A stretch of 64,000 nt of DNA from Gibbula magus. Taxonomy: Eukaryota > Mollusca > Gastropoda > Trochida > Trochidae. The position numbers and the translations under genes were made by a program. The stretch is from contig OW388300.1 in assembly GCA_936450465.1 (NCBI GenBank), positions 45,230,358 to 45,294,357 on the forward strand, given 5' to 3'. Positions 31,331 through 43,665 of this stretch are shown here, piece by piece (positions within the stretch are counted from its first letter, which is position 1; each line of letters starts with the position of its first letter). The notes under the pieces are model-generated. The model saw only the letters and a program-made list of their open reading frames with translations. It did no database searches and was not told the DNA's origin.

Positions 31331-34300
31331 TATATGTTGTGGTGGTACATTTGAGGTGGAGATATTTAGACACACATATGCTTACACTTCTGCATATATA
31401 TAAACTAATATGCATGTTTAACACAAGAGCACCAACATGTAGTCAAAGGATATATTGAGACATTCAGCAAAAACAATTAACACTCTTTCCTCCATGTAAA
31501 TATGTATGCTTGATGCATATCAGGAGTCTGATGATGAAGAGTGGTAGATGGTTCATGAATATGAAAAATATAAGGTTGTATGTAAGCTTACTCTCACACA
31601 GAAATATCTCATATGTTTATTGTTTACCTCCTGGTTCCAATGTTTCGTTGTTGTAATCGTAATCTCCATCGACTTCACCGTCAGCAAACGTCCGATTAGA
31701 GTTATGTTTCTGTGTTGTGTATCTATGGCCGACATGAAGTGAACTGAATCCACATTCCTGAGACGAAATGTTGATCAAACTTCAGATAGGTTGACCCTCT
31801 TGGCATACAGATTTGATTATATGCATTCGTTGTAGATTCTTCTTGTGGGCATTACTACTTTTAACCGTTGTCGTTTAAAAAAATTACAGGTTTTTCTAAT
31901 TTTCTGTTCAATGCTATGCTGTTCAGTCACTCGCACACATCAGTCATTCATATTAAGGGTATTGCAGTAAGGTGCAATGATGTACTTATTGAAATAATTT
32001 CAGGTTGTATCGTACATGTATTTAAATTATAAATGTGCGTCATATACGACAACTACGTATGCAATGAGTTATCCAAACAGACTAATATCATATTAGTTTC
32101 TCATCGTTTTATTAAAGAACTATATTGTATAGTGTTTGACCACTGGAGATATTCGGTGTAACACCTGCATGAATTCGAATCAGCTGATCAATGTTACAAC
32201 AGTCTAACAAAGAAACGTTTGTCATTCGTTAATGTGTATTTAATGGATTGTAATGGGTAATACATCATCAAAAAGATGTTCAGTCTGTGGCCAAGGCTCG
32301 CGACTATATACATCACTTCGACTCGAGCATATTTCCCGTAATCACTCGTACCTCGTTGGTTATTCTCTAATTAGTTTGATAAAGCATTCATTTCACTGAT
32401 AGAAGCGAGTATCTTACTCTAAAACATATGATAAAATCAGCCAATAAATGGTCGAAATAATTGGAAGTTTTATAACATAACTACACATGCTGAAAATTGC
32501 CTGTTAGTATTGCTAGTTACTACAGTTCCACATTTCAGCTGGTAGATCATCATGTTATTAAAACATTCTCAATGAATTTACCATGTTCTACCATGACCAT
32601 AACTGTTCTTGATGGAAACGACCACTTCAACTACCTACCATATTATCACACTGAACCCGTATTACCAACGGCTATGTACGTAAAGTGCAAGCAGTTAAGC
32701 ATTACACTGAAGTGACAAAGTATTTTGTTGGAGTGACATATGCCAAACATTAACTGTGGTGTTATTTATAAAGAAGTACTGACTGTTGCAGAACAGAACA
32801 ATTTGAATGTTATTCGGTTTAGTTAGGATAGATTATAAGGGTGTAAATTCGTGATTTTGTCAAATATAGTCTTAAAAACCTATCTACGACAGAAACAGAC
32901 ATTTGGGTTGGTAGTGTTTACTAAGTCATATAACTGGTATAAATGTAAATGGAATGTGTCACTTAGTTTTCTGTTCATATAGACTGTATGTTCCTATATA
33001 TTGAGCATACATGTATAAGGGGTTTATTATGCATATCGATTGAGGTATTTTGAATTTAAATCAACACATATGGTATTTTGCATGTATTTTTGCCAAATAA
33101 ATGTTGAAAATATTAAAATGTTTAAAATGTAATAAAATACTCTAAGTTACGTTAGATGTTCATTCAAACGTCGATGTATTATCAAAGTTCGTATAACAAG
33201 AGCTGTAGAGACAACAATCTTTTAGAAATAATATAATGTGGTCAATGAGAACAAAATTTAACACAATACTTTTGACAAAAATATATCCTGTGGGACCGAA
33301 GTGAAAAATAAAAAAAAGAATGTGTTGTAGAAAACCTGGCAACAAATTCCTTTCTCTTACCTATTTAAATAACTTCAAAGCAGCCTGTTTCTCAGGTTGT
33401 CCAGTTTGAAATGACACCGTTCAGTTCATATTGCCAGAATGACTTAAAGGTTAAATGGACAATATGAGTGGTTCAACAAGTTTTAATAGATTTTATTGTC
33501 TTTTCCCCAATGATCTTAGTGATATCATATATCCACAAACGGTTAACCAACTCCTACAGTATAGCTACTTTAAGCAATACCTAATTCCAACTGTAATTAC
33601 TTTAAATTACAAAAATGATCCAGTTACCTTAGGATATTTAAATGGCCACTCGAATTTAATTTCGTGCATATCTAATGTTTTCTTCTCAATGATAAAAAAA
33701 ACTACTACTACAAAAAAAGTAATTATCTTGTCTTAGTGAATCAAACTGATTTCGATCATTTAATAATGGGAAGATTATACTGTCAGTGAAAACTTTAAAC
33801 ATCATTTTGATACAACGTTTGTGATCTTTTCTTTGAAATATGATAACTTTCTCATTCTAACTCTTGCAAGCTCCTTAGAATAAGTTTAGTTTTGATCTAG
33901 TATATAACATTTTAAAGTAATTATTGTTAAAAGAATGATTAAATATGGAAATAGTTTCTTGATCGCAAAATCAAGCCTTCAAATGATTTTAAGTTTTTAG
34001 CGTATCTACATTAATTTGATGTTGGTAGCCTTAAAAGTTTTTAAAGCCAACTAAAGTATTACAAAAATATCAAGGTTGATCTATGATACCGGGTATTATA
34101 GATTAACACAGTTCATTGTCTGTCAAAATAACAATGTCTATGTACCGGTTTTGTTGAATGTAAATGAATAATGTAGTTATGTTTACCGCGTAAGAGATAG
34201 ATCAAACTAAATTAAATTTAAATGATATTTATACTTAGACATTATTTTGTTGTTTCATAAGGTCAATACTTATATATAATCCATTCACGTTTAATTCTCA

Positions 34301-34379
34301 CGTTTATATTCACGTTTCGTATTCATGTATTTGTAGTGCACATAAGAACCTTCAGACTTTGTGTTAATATCATTTTATG
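31331..34379. other. non-coding DNA
   Basis: Open frames at 31548-31742, 32497-32715 and 33455-33736 have no recognised domain or duplicate. No gene supported. Confidence 0.4.
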
Positions 34380-34620
34380 TTGGTTGTATTTGGAGCATTG
34401 TAACGAGAAACGAAAGCAAACATTTGGTATTTTCACAAATATGAATATACCATAATATAATATCATTTCATATGTAAGAGCAAACAGTAACAGTTGAGGC
34501 AGCTCTTGGAAATGATGTGGGTCAAACAAACTCAAGTTTTTATTTTCTTCTCTAAAATCTTCAATAAAGGATCACCTGTGTCAAACGTTAGTCATACATT
34601 TTCTTGCATAATCATTCAAT
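34323..34620 (-). pseudogene. unknown repeat-encoded peptide, copy 1
   Basis: The minus strand reads FDPHHFQELPQLLLFALTYE and YYGIFIF in a 70-codon frame; upstream sequence is also similar to the other copies. Diverged homologues lie at 44750-45110 (plus) and 57790-58110 (minus), sharing HF.ELP.L and a Y-G-T/I-F block. The family was not recognised. All copies are broken, so this is a fragment of an old dispersed element or duplicated gene. Confidence 0.5.
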
Positions 34621-35910
34621 GTACCTAATTCAAATATTAAAATGTTAGTCCTTTGTTAGATAACCTCCAGCACATTACTCAGTATACATTTTGACTGACA
34701 GTAGCCACTGTTTCGAAATACAGTGTTTATCATTAAAATTTATCATATGTTATCTCTATTTCTAAAACACTGGATAATGTGCAGTTTCATAATTACACGA
34801 TTTTGATGGATTAATTGAATACCATTTATTGAAAAGTAATGAACAGTTACACCTAAAACATTTTCAAAAGGTGTGAGTCAAACGAAGATGGTTGAAGATA
34901 CTTGAGAAAGATATAATTCTTAGCTCAAAATATTGGCTGGATCTTGTAGCCATCTGTATCTATGAACTCGAGCACCTGTGAGAATATATTATTTTAGAAA
35001 TAAGACACCAATTTCATTTGTATGGAAAATAAATCTTACAATTTAGCTTTCTAATTTATATCGCCAAACGGTCATGTAATAAGAGCTATAATGGACACAA
35101 CACACACAATCACCAAGAACAACATTTGTTTGCAAAGTACAGTCTGACCCCGTTTATCCGCGCCATTTACAGTTGAAAATCGTCCAGATAGCAGTTTAGC
35201 GAATCACCATTTGCATAGAAATGTATAGAGGAGGTTTGAAATACGAATTCGATGTACGTGTAACAACAACAAAGTATTATTTTAGGAATGTTCTTACATT
35301 GTATGGACACAAACCAAACGTAATAGGATGCAGCATTGATAATGCCTCTGTTAGTTTGTTTTTATAGTATTAGCATGCCATTTAAGGACATGACATTTTA
35401 TGTTTTATTATTTGAAAGGCAGTTAGTTTATCATTAGATTTGTGAAATACCAATAGACTGTATAAACGAGGAATAAATGTAACATTCTGAAAAAAGCATG
35501 TTGTTAAAAGATACTAGAATGATGACCTTTATTGGACTAGTTTACAGAATGAAAAAGTTGCTGGTGTATGCATTGTCGGGTAAGATTTGTACAATAAATA
35601 ACGAGTGATGGGGAATGACAGATTATCGTTCTAGAGTTATATTAATTGCGTAATTCTCGAGCCTTGGCGTTTTATAAACAGGAAGGTCCCCTAAAAAAAT
35701 ACCTCGATACAACTCTTCCTTTTTAAACAATACCCTCACTGGAATGATGACACTGGGCGTAGTAAATGATTTCCATCATTCACACAATGAACATACTTTA
35801 CATTACCTTTGAAATTTAAACATGCAAATGTGTTGATCTAATCCTAAATACAATAATCATTCTTTTTTGCAACTCATATATGGGCTGTGGAATTTGAAAA
35901 CATCATTGAG
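34621..35910. other. non-coding DNA
   Basis: No gene or repeat recognised on either strand. Confidence 0.4.
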
Positions 35911-35945
35911 TCAAAGTCAAAGTCAAAGAAGTTTATTGTACTTAA

Positions 35946-35956
35946 GGCCTCTGGCC
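35946..35956 (-). promoter_or_regulatory. LINE 3' hairpin, copy c
   Basis: GGCC-AGA-GGCC, 8 nt before AATAAA. See the same structure at 3398, 22481 and 48395. Confidence 0.6.
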
Positions 35957-35972
35957 CATATACAATGGTATG

Positions 35973-36021
<49 letters not shown>

Positions 36022-36139
36022 AATATACATCTTTACAGAGATGCGCGTGGATATAACAATGGAATACAATGTAAGGATTCGCAGAAATATAGGATTAAAC
36101 AAAGGATAGTTTAAGTATATACAGGCAAAGCATAGATTA

Positions 36140-39100
36140 CTAGTTTCTATTTAACAGGTCTTGTCTAAGATCCATGCCATGTTTTATGAACAGAGATAAT
36201 TTCAATATGACATCTTCATCATTTGATGACAAAATTGATGTAAATGCTATACCACTCCTCATTGAGAAGAGACGTTTTGGTAAATATTTCATCCTCAGTT
36301 TAGTATAATACGGACAATCAAATGTAAAATGTATTTCGTCTTCTATCGCAGCTTTACATAATGGACATAGTCTTTGTGATCTCTCAAGCGAGCTATACCT
36401 CCCATAGTTAATCATAAGTTTTAACAAACCAAGTCTGTATTTGATATATAACTTTCTTAAAAGAGTATTCGTTAAGACTGACAGATATTTTTCTGGTTCT
36501 AATAAGGTCTTAAACTTTCTATACAAATCATACCGTGAACTGTTTTCAATATTGGAATGCCATCCTTGATAGAACATATTAATTGCAACGTTACGAAAAT
36601 CTTTTAAAAGCATCTGTTGCTGACAAACATTTTGGCTGAGCCAAATAAAACCATATCCATGAGAAAATAATAATTGTCTTATGTGTGATACCCATGTAAT
36701 TTTGCCGATACTATCAAGGTGAAACATCATGTTATAAGCTACTTTTGGAAGGCGGTATTCCTGCATTCTTAGAATCTTAAACCAGTATTTTAGACATCTT
36801 ATTTGTGAATTTATATAAAGTGGATACCTTCCGCATTCGCCGTAAACCATACAACTTGGAGTAGACATTCCAACACATAAAAACTGTTTACAGGCAAGTA
36901 AGTGAATCCTTTCCAAACATTCATATCTTTGATAACCCCACACTTCAGATCCATACATCAGGATTGGTTGAATCTGAGTATCAAATAACTTAAAAAATAC
37001 ATTTGGTGACAGAACTCCAAGTTTGTGAGAAACAGACATGATATGCAATAATGCTCGTTTGCCACGCAATGACAAATCTAATACACATTTTTCCATGTTC
37101 AAATTAAAGTTAAACATTATACCAAGATATTTATAACCGTTTACTATATTCAGTACATCTCCATTAAAATACCACTTTTCTTTACAGCTTAAAGGTCCGC
37201 CCTTTCTAAAAACTATAATGTCTGTTTTAGCTAAATTTACTGACAGTTTCCATTCTTTAGAGTATTTATATAATATATTTAGCTGGTTTTGTAAACCAAT
37301 CACAGTATCAGACATTAGAATAACATCATCCGCAAAGAGAAGCATAAGGATTTCCATGATATCAGGAAACATCTGTATACCATGTTTACCGTTATTTGCA
37401 ATATCATAGTATAGTTCACTAATGAAAAATGAGAATAACAAAGGACTCAGTATACAACCCTGGCGCAACCCAGAATGACAATAAAAAAATTCAGTAATAC
37501 CATAATCACTACGTACACATGACTTAACATTTGAATATATTGATTTTAACATGTTAAACATCTTCCCTCGTAGTCCAGCTTTTTTGAGGCAGTACCATAG
37601 TTTACAACGATCAACAGTATCGAAAGCTTTTTTGAAGTCGATAAAAGCTACATAAACTTTGTGTTTTCGACGTGATAGACATTTTTGAATAACAGCATAT
37701 AAAGTGAAAATATGATCTGTAGTAGAATAATTCTTTCTAAATCCAGCTTGTACCTCGGGAATTTTGTCTCTCATATTTGCCCAATTAGTGAGTCTTTGAT
37801 TTAAAATGGAAGTAAAAACCTTCCCTATAACACTCATTAATGATATTCCCCTGTAGTTATCAGGGTTTCTGGGATCGCCTTTCTTATGTAAAGGGACTAT
37901 TTCAGATCGAGACCAGCTGCTTGGAAATATGTTACTGTCAAAAAGTGTGTTGAAACATTTGAGAAGAAATGGCATGATTTCAAATTGAGAGCACTTAATC
38001 ATTTCAATTACCACTTGATCAGGACCAGCAGATTTTCCATTTTTTTGCTTATTTATAGATGACATAATTTCCTGTTCCGTTATATGGGAGTCAAGTACGA
38101 GTGCATCAATATCGTTATACGTCTCGGAGTACATGTGAGTTACATTGTAATCATTATCCAGATGCTGTCTAAATACAGTATCATTGGAAAATACATCTTT
38201 AAAGTGGTTTAACCATTCTGTTTTAGATATAAGGTTTTTCTGTTTTGGTCTATTGTGTAATGATCTTATCTGTTTCCAAAAACTAGATGGACTAGAAATG
38301 CTTCTTTGAAGTTTTTCTACTGTTTGTCTACGTAAGGTATATTTGAACTTTCTGCAACAGGATTTATAATGATTTCTTTCTTTACAATATGATTTTCTGT
38401 TTGCGACAGAACGTTGTGTTCTAAATCGTCTAAGTGCTTTGCGTGTTTCCTTTCTTGCTTGTCGACATTCTTGATTAATCTGTCTTTTATTAGTGGATAG
38501 TGGTCCATTTCTAAATGTTTTCTTCATGCAGTTGGCCGATTCTAATACAATATCAACAAAATGACTAATTGCACTTTCAACATTATTTTCAATTTCATAG
38601 AAAAGAGTTTGTTTGGTCTCTGTCATCATGTTCTTTATGTTATCCAAAAAACTATTAGAAAGTGAGTTGTTCCATGTGAATTTCTCTGATAGATTAAATT
38701 CTGTTTGTAAATCATTTCTAACATTCATATTGGGGAATTTACAAGTCAATTCTAATGGAAAATGATCAGAATCAAATCGATCACCAACATTAAAACAATC
38801 AATGTACTGGAATAAATCTGGGGAACTTAAAAAGTAATCATTTACGCTTGAACCTTGTTGACCACAAAAAGTGAATTCACCATTTCTATCTCCGTAGACC
38901 CTTCCATTAATAATATAAAGTGTAAAAGCATAGCATAAATCCAACATAATTTGACCAAATCTATTTACAATTTTGTCATGAGATTTACGGTCCTCAACTG
39001 GATCATCATCTTCCTCAGGGAAAGGAGTGTTGTCTCTTATGATATCGTCATGCATAGTAATATCGGGGTTGTTTTTCTCACCTGTTCTTGCATTCAAATC

Positions 39101-39655
39101 CCCACAAATAAGATTATAACAATCAGAATATAATTCAGAGTTTTCCATTAAATATTCATCTAGCTTTACAATATTGCATTTTGTGGTGACATTGTTGTAA
39201 TATGAGGATCCAGACGGCGGAATATAGGTACATAACAAATTTATATCTTTATCAATTTTAAACAAATTTCTAGATATGGATAAACCGATAAGGTTGTCCA
39301 TATCGGTCTGAATGACGGTACAGAAATTGCTAATCGATTGACGTACACACAGACAAACACCACCCGATAAACGACCGTAGTCGGATAACTTAATAGCAGG
39401 ACTGTAGTGGGTATTATACCCATTCAGCCAATCATTACCAGGAATATTCGTCATAAATGTCTCGACAAGGCACACAATGTCAAATTTTCTTATGTAATTT
39501 ACAAATTCATCATCATTTATTTTACCAAATAATCCGCCAACATTCCAACATAAAAATGAGAATGTATTATTCGTATCGTCACAACGAAGGGGCGTGTCGC
39601 CGGTGAACGCATTTGGAGTTCCTTTTGAAAGTTTATCCGGGCCGTGGCCTATTTC
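36140..39655 (-). CDS. LINE ORF2: endonuclease and reverse transcriptase (no start)
   Basis: About 1,170 codons are open. The endonuclease begins FLCWNVGGLFGK just upstream of 39475 (an isolated GTG there is not the true start). Counting from 39475: ETFM near 5, GDLNAR 125-130, SDHFPLE about 240. The reverse transcriptase has GKSAGPDQVV, DFKKAFDTVD, SGLRQGCILSPLLF and LLFADDVILMS (FADD about 710). A C-terminal Cys/His motif reads RLCPLCKAAIEDEIHFTFDC. No RNase H. In the same frame a TAG (39656-39658) is preceded by about 20 open, basic codons (SARKRLRNNRRR), probably the end of an upstream domain cut off by truncation. The long open frame suggests a young copy, but it lacks a start. Confidence 0.9.
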   Translation of the reverse strand, partial: EIGHGPDKLSKGTPNAFTGDTPLRCDDTNNTFSFLCWNVGGLFGKINDDEFVNYIRKFDIVCLVETFMTNIPGNDWLNGYNTHYSPAIKLSDYGRLSGGVCLCVRQSISNFCTVIQTDMDNLIGLSISRNLFKIDKDINLLCTYIPPSGSSYYNNVTTKCNIVKLDEYLMENSELYSDCYNLICGDLNARTGEKNNPDITMHDDIIRDNTPFPEEDDDPVEDRKSHDKIVNRFGQIMLDLCYAFTLYIINGRVYGDRNGEFTFCGQQGSSVNDYFLSSPDLFQYIDCFNVGDRFDSDHFPLELTCKFPNMNVRNDLQTEFNLSEKFTWNNSLSNSFLDNIKNMMTETKQTLFYEIENNVESAISHFVDIVLESANCMKKTFRNGPLSTNKRQINQECRQARKETRKALRRFRTQRSVANRKSYCKERNHYKSCCRKFKYTLRRQTVEKLQRSISSPSSFWKQIRSLHNRPKQKNLISKTEWLNHFKDVFSNDTVFRQHLDNDYNVTHMYSETYNDIDALVLDSHITEQEIMSSINKQKNGKSAGPDQVVIEMIKCSQFEIMPFLLKCFNTLFDSNIFPSSWSRSEIVPLHKKGDPRNPDNYRGISLMSVIGKVFTSILNQRLTNWANMRDKIPEVQAGFRKNYSTTDHIFTLYAVIQKCLSRRKHKVYVAFIDFKKAFDTVDRCKLWYCLKKAGLRGKMFNMLKSIYSNVKSCVRSDYGITEFFYCHSGLRQGCILSPLLFSFFISELYYDIANNGKHGIQMFPDIMEILMLLFADDVILMSDTVIGLQNQLNILYKYSKEWKLSVNLAKTDIIVFRKGGPLSCKEKWYFNGDVLNIVNGYKYLGIMFNFNLNMEKCVLDLSLRGKRALLHIMSVSHKLGVLSPNVFFKLFDTQIQPILMYGSEVWGYQRYECLERIHLLACKQFLCVGMSTPSCMVYGECGRYPLYINSQIRCLKYWFKILRMQEYRLPKVAYNMMFHLDSIGKITWVSHIRQLLFSHGYGFIWLSQNVCQQQMLLKDFRNVAINMFYQGWHSNIENSSRYDLYRKFKTLLEPEKYLSVLTNTLLRKLYIKYRLGLLKLMINYGRYSSLERSQRLCPLCKAAIEDEIHFTFDCPYYTKLRMKYLPKRLFSMRSGIAFTSILSSNDEDVILKLSLFIKHGMDLRQDLLNRN

Positions 39656-39722
39656 CTATCTCCTCCTATTATTTCGGAGACGTTTTCTCGCAGAATCGTT
39701 TCCCAAGTCACTTGACTCTGAC

Positions 39723-39840
39723 CCATATATATATATATATATATATAGAAAAGAGTAAACATAGGAGGGTTTGACTGGATCAATCTTCTTTAATACGATG
39801 AGCTCATTTCGACCAGTATATCGGTCGTTTCAAGTATGTT

Positions 39841-39922
<82 letters not shown>
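39723..39922. repeat. two (TA)n tracts with a spacer
   Basis: TA repeats at 39724-39747 and 39846-39921 (about 38 units) flank about 98 bp that contains an imperfect hairpin GACCAG-TATA-TCGGTC. Confidence 0.9.
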
Positions 39923-39924
<2 letters not shown>

Positions 39925-41319
39925 ATACTGTTTAAAACCCGGAGATTGATTCATTCAAAGATAAACATATTGAAGAACACAGTCTAATGGAGCATTGAAG
40001 ACTTATGGATGAAAAAATACATGTTAAACAAGCAAGATTTGATTTCTTGTTCCTCTTAAAATAAACCTCAGAAAAACAGTATGGTCCCTTTTATTAAATC
40101 GGATTACTCAACAATTTGGCTAAGTCTTCATATGAAGATGCAGAAATGGTAAATTCAACTGGAAATTTAACAATCCTTTGCTTTGTTGAAATATAGGCTA
40201 CAATAAAATATTCCATTAATTAATATCAAACTGGAAATGGAAGCGAAGGCAATCAGAAATACAGTATTTCTGAGCAACTCCTTTTCAGAACGCTACTAAA
40301 TCATTGGACAGACAATATTTCAGAACGCTGTTACATCTGATAAGACGATCGGACAGACAATAAAATACTCTTTGGAGATAAAGAGAGAAGGGAAAAGAAT
40401 GAAAAAAAATTAACACACAACATAGAAAACCTCGAATACATAGCCGAGTAAATGTTTTACTTGGGCCTGATTAAGTTTACATTTCTGTCAATAAAAGTTG
40501 ATTAACCCAATAGAAAAACTCATGATTGATCTAGATTCAGCTGAAGAATTGTCGCAAAAAGAAGACAATCAATCTAAGTTAAAACGAGAAATGATAGGTG
40601 AATCATATCCAATCACAGTAACAACAGAAGGCATTATGATCCGATACAAAGCTGAATTGAATGAAAAATAGAAAACCAATCTTACTTATCACTAGAAGCG
40701 TAATTTCCTAAATAAGGCAATACTAAAATTAGAGACTGCTTAAGGAGAAAGTCATATAAGAAAAGTTGATTTACTGAAGGAAACTTAACACTTTTATAAA
40801 AAGATGTATACTAAACTAGAGGCAGATAATGTCAATTTAGATCAAATTGGTTGGTGCCTTCCGGACATGTTGCAAATATTATGGCAATATGCATCATTCT
40901 CGGGTTCAGAAATTATGATATATAAATCATTAAAAATGTTATGAAAATAGTATCGCTGAAAAGTTGTCCAGAGATTTTGTGCCAAAATAATGGCATCATC
41001 TTTCAGCAATGGTCGAAGGAAACTACAAAGACAAACTTTAAACATGTATGATTAACTGTGAAGATTTGGTCATCAAGATCCCTGATAACTATAGGTTTAT
41101 ACATATATTGAAAAGTCCGATACTGCCGAATTCGAATTTCCCAAATTTGATATTCAAGATTCATCCATAACTTAAACTCCTTCAGATGCGATTAAACAAG
41201 AACTCCCTGTTGTCCAGTCATTAACCAAACAGTTCCTTCTCTAAAGCTAAATGTCAGAACATCTTCAACACTGTATGATGCAGGACTTGAATTGAGAATC
41301 GTAATAAAGATAAACGAAA
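39923..41319 (+). other. non-coding DNA with possible decayed coding relic
   Basis: The plus strand from about 40505 reads IEKLMIDLDSAEELSQKEDN and on through a charged, coiled-coil-like stretch to a stop near 40670. A second piece, KMYTKLEADNVNLDQ, lies near 40800 after stops. This resembles a decayed coiled-coil protein such as a LINE ORF1, but no family match can be made. Confidence 0.25.
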
Positions 41320-41985
41320 AATAAAGAAACCTGTTTCCATGATTGGCAACTTTCAAATAAAGGAAAAACATCTACTATTTAATGTTATAAATCTGATGAG
41401 ATATTTTCCTACATGATGAACCAAAATTACAAAGAGTAACTGTTATGTAAGCCTGGATTATTGAATTGTTGATGGTCTAAACACATTGGGACATTAACTT
41501 TCACTCTCTCTCCAAATAGACCCTTTTTGAAGTAGTCACTTCTTGTCATGTTTGCTTTGAAGAACCTACTTGAAATGTTTGAATTGAAAATGTATCGTCA
41601 ATGACAAATACTGTATATATTTATATATACTGATATTATGGTTCTCAAAATGAGTAAGAATTTCACAATGTTTTAAAATCAATCTATGTTTAGGTAGACT
41701 ATATTCTTTGTGAATTATTTCCAAATGATCTATACATCAAATATTAAATGTCAAAGCAACTACTTATGTTTTACTAATCTGAATCTAACTTTTGTGGTAT
41801 GGTATGAAAGCGATCCAATCAATTAAGCAATCCTTACTTCATTTGTAATGGAAGCCATAGGCCAATGCTACATTGCAACTTGATGTATATATATACATTT
41901 CGGAGCGGCATTGATATAAGCCTATTGAGCTTGTTTGCCAATCCCTTTTCTTTCTGAAATAAAATATGTTTAAACCATGTATATA
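41320..41985 (+). repeat. local duplication, partial copies
   Basis: 41337-41570 matches 23030-23270. 41931-41985 matches 21314-21372 (GCTTGTTTGCCAATC and AAATATGTTTAA). The second match stops where the Tc1 element inserted. Confidence 0.7.
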
Positions 41986-42213
41986 TACTGATGGAAACGA
42001 ATAAGGGAACGCTTAATTACTGTTAAATTATGTCTGGCATGTTCCGTTTGTTCGAGGCTGCGTGAGCCATTATAAACTGAAAATGTTGAAGTTTACATTC
42101 ACTGAAAAGGTACCGTGCACGTGACAATTGATTTCCATGAACTTCATGCATGGCAACGTCCATTTAACCTTCAAGGAGTCAACGAATGTCAGTGTACCTT
42201 TACCTTCAGAATC

Positions 42214-43627
42214 ATGCCTAGAGCATACCTTTCTGATAATGAGAAACGGCCGGCTATCGGGTGCATAAACAGCGGTCAATCAATATGCCAGACAGCCAGA
42301 CAATTTAACAAGTCTAAAAGTGTGACTGTGGAACCGGTACCGTCAGACAGGGAACGTAAAGATTAGACCCGGTCGTGGTCCAAAACGTAAGACAACGCCC
42401 CGAAACGACCGCCAGCTGGTGCTGTTGTCCTTACATAACCGTAACCGATTTAAACCAGCATCTAAAATAAACTCTGAGTTCAGGGCAGTATCGAGACTAA
42501 GAATCTGTGACCGTACTGTCAGAAACAGACTTAAAGGTACATCCATTGTGTTTCATAAAATGTTATTTGCCTTTAATATGTTCCAACTCACCACATGTGG
42601 TGTCTACAATACAAATAAATTCACTCAGCTTGCATATTTATCCCCAATCGCCAAATATAGCATAATTACTAGTTTCCAATCAAAATTGAGTAACCCCATT
42701 ATGCATGTGCAGAAACCGAAACTGCACGTCCCATGTACATGCACAGTAGTTATATGACCTATTAAACACTATCAACTCAAAATTGTCTTTTTATTTGTTA
42801 TAAATAAGACTCTAAAATTACGTTTGACTCATTGGCGCGCGTCACAAGCTGTGCATTGTCCGGTTTTCGATCAGAAATCACTACTTTTACCTTCATATCG
42901 TCAATATGCTAAGTCTACTATCATCGAAATGGTACTTTTCGGTAACAGTCGGTACTTCTCGATAAAGTAACACCATTTATAACGTTTGCAATATGTGACC
43001 CCCAACAACACAATGGATGTACCTTTAAAGCAGCAGGCTTAAAGTCACGTCGTCCTGTTGTTGGGGTAAGGCTGACTGCGGAACACAGACGTCTCAGAAG
43101 AGCATGGGCTACACAACATCGAGAAAGACAACTTCGACATTGGCGCAATACCATGTTCAGTGATGAGTCACGATTCAATTTGGACTTCGCAGATGGTCGG
43201 ATCCGCGTTTGGCGACGCCTTCATGAACGTCACCATCAGTGCACCATCAAACAACACGATTCCTACGGGGACGGATCTGTGATGGTATGGGGCGGCATAA
43301 CCTACGACCATAGGACCAACCTTGTTCGACTTGATGGAAGGGTGACTGGTGTCCGTTACCGAGACGAAGTGTTGCAACCTGTTGTTCTTCCTTTCCGCCG
43401 TAGAGTGGGTGTAAACTTTGAGTTTCAACATGACAATGCTCAACCCCATGGCCGTCCAAGAGCCCAGATATTAATCCCATTGAACACCTCTGGGACGTTC
43501 TTAGACGTCGGGTGAGGGATCGTGATGTTCTACCCCTGACACCTGATGCCATGTTCCAGGCTCTCCAAGAAGAGTGGCGCGCAGTTCCTCGGGCTGTCAT
43601 CCGGAAGTTGATCCAATTAATTTCCAT
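42214..43627 (+). pseudogene. Tc1-type DDE transposase, broken
   Basis: Starts MPRAYLSDNEKRPAIGCINS, with the first helix-turn-helix (QTARQFNKSKS). A deletion/frameshift leads to RYRQTGNVK and the second DNA-binding part (RPGRGPKRKTTPRNDR, ICDRTVRNRLK). After the TTAA insert it resumes AAGLKSRRPVVGVRLT. Catalytic motifs: MFSDESRF (first D), HDNAQPH (second D), SPDINPIEHLWD (E). A deletion of roughly 20 codons with frameshift lies between second D and E, so the DD34E spacing is lost. The tail EEWRAVPRAVIRKLI is normal for Tc1. Confidence 0.9.
42535..43024. mobile_element. 490-bp TTAA-flanked non-autonomous transposon
   Basis: Inverted ends AGGTACATCCATTGTGTT and its complement, flanked by TTAA at 42531-42534 and 43025-43028. 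It sits inside the Tc1 transposase; removing it and one TTAA gives TVRNRLKAAGLKS in frame. No coding capacity. Ends differ from those of the 697-bp TTAA element apart from the leading AGG. Confidence 0.92.
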
Positions 43628-43629
43628 CA

Positions 43630-43630
<1 letters not shown>

Positions 43631-43662
<32 letters not shown>
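43631..43662. repeat. (TA)n microsatellite
   Basis: About 16 TA units at the right edge of the Tc1 element. Confidence 0.95.

Positions 43663-43665
<3 letters not shown>

Larger units (their letters stand above)
35911..39722 (-). mobile_element. 5'-truncated LINE, hairpin-3' family, ORF2 nearly intact
   Basis: The 3' end has the hairpin GGCC-AGA-GGCC (35946-35956), AATAAA (complement of 35932-35937) and three TTTGAC tail units (complement of 35911-35928). An internal (TA)n lies in the 3' UTR (about 35977-36018). ORF2 is open from 39655 to 36140. The 5' side stops abruptly at a TA microsatellite near 39722, leaving no ORF1. Confidence 0.92.
41988..43630 (+). mobile_element. Tc1-like DNA transposon, dead
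   Basis: Ends CTGATGGAAA...TTTCCATCAG form short inverted repeats, with TA on both sides inside TA-rich DNA (TA 41986-41987 and 43631-43632). It encodes a broken Tc1 transposase and carries a nested 490-bp TTAA-flanked element (42535-43024). Net Tc1 length without it is about 1.15 kb. Confidence 0.9.
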
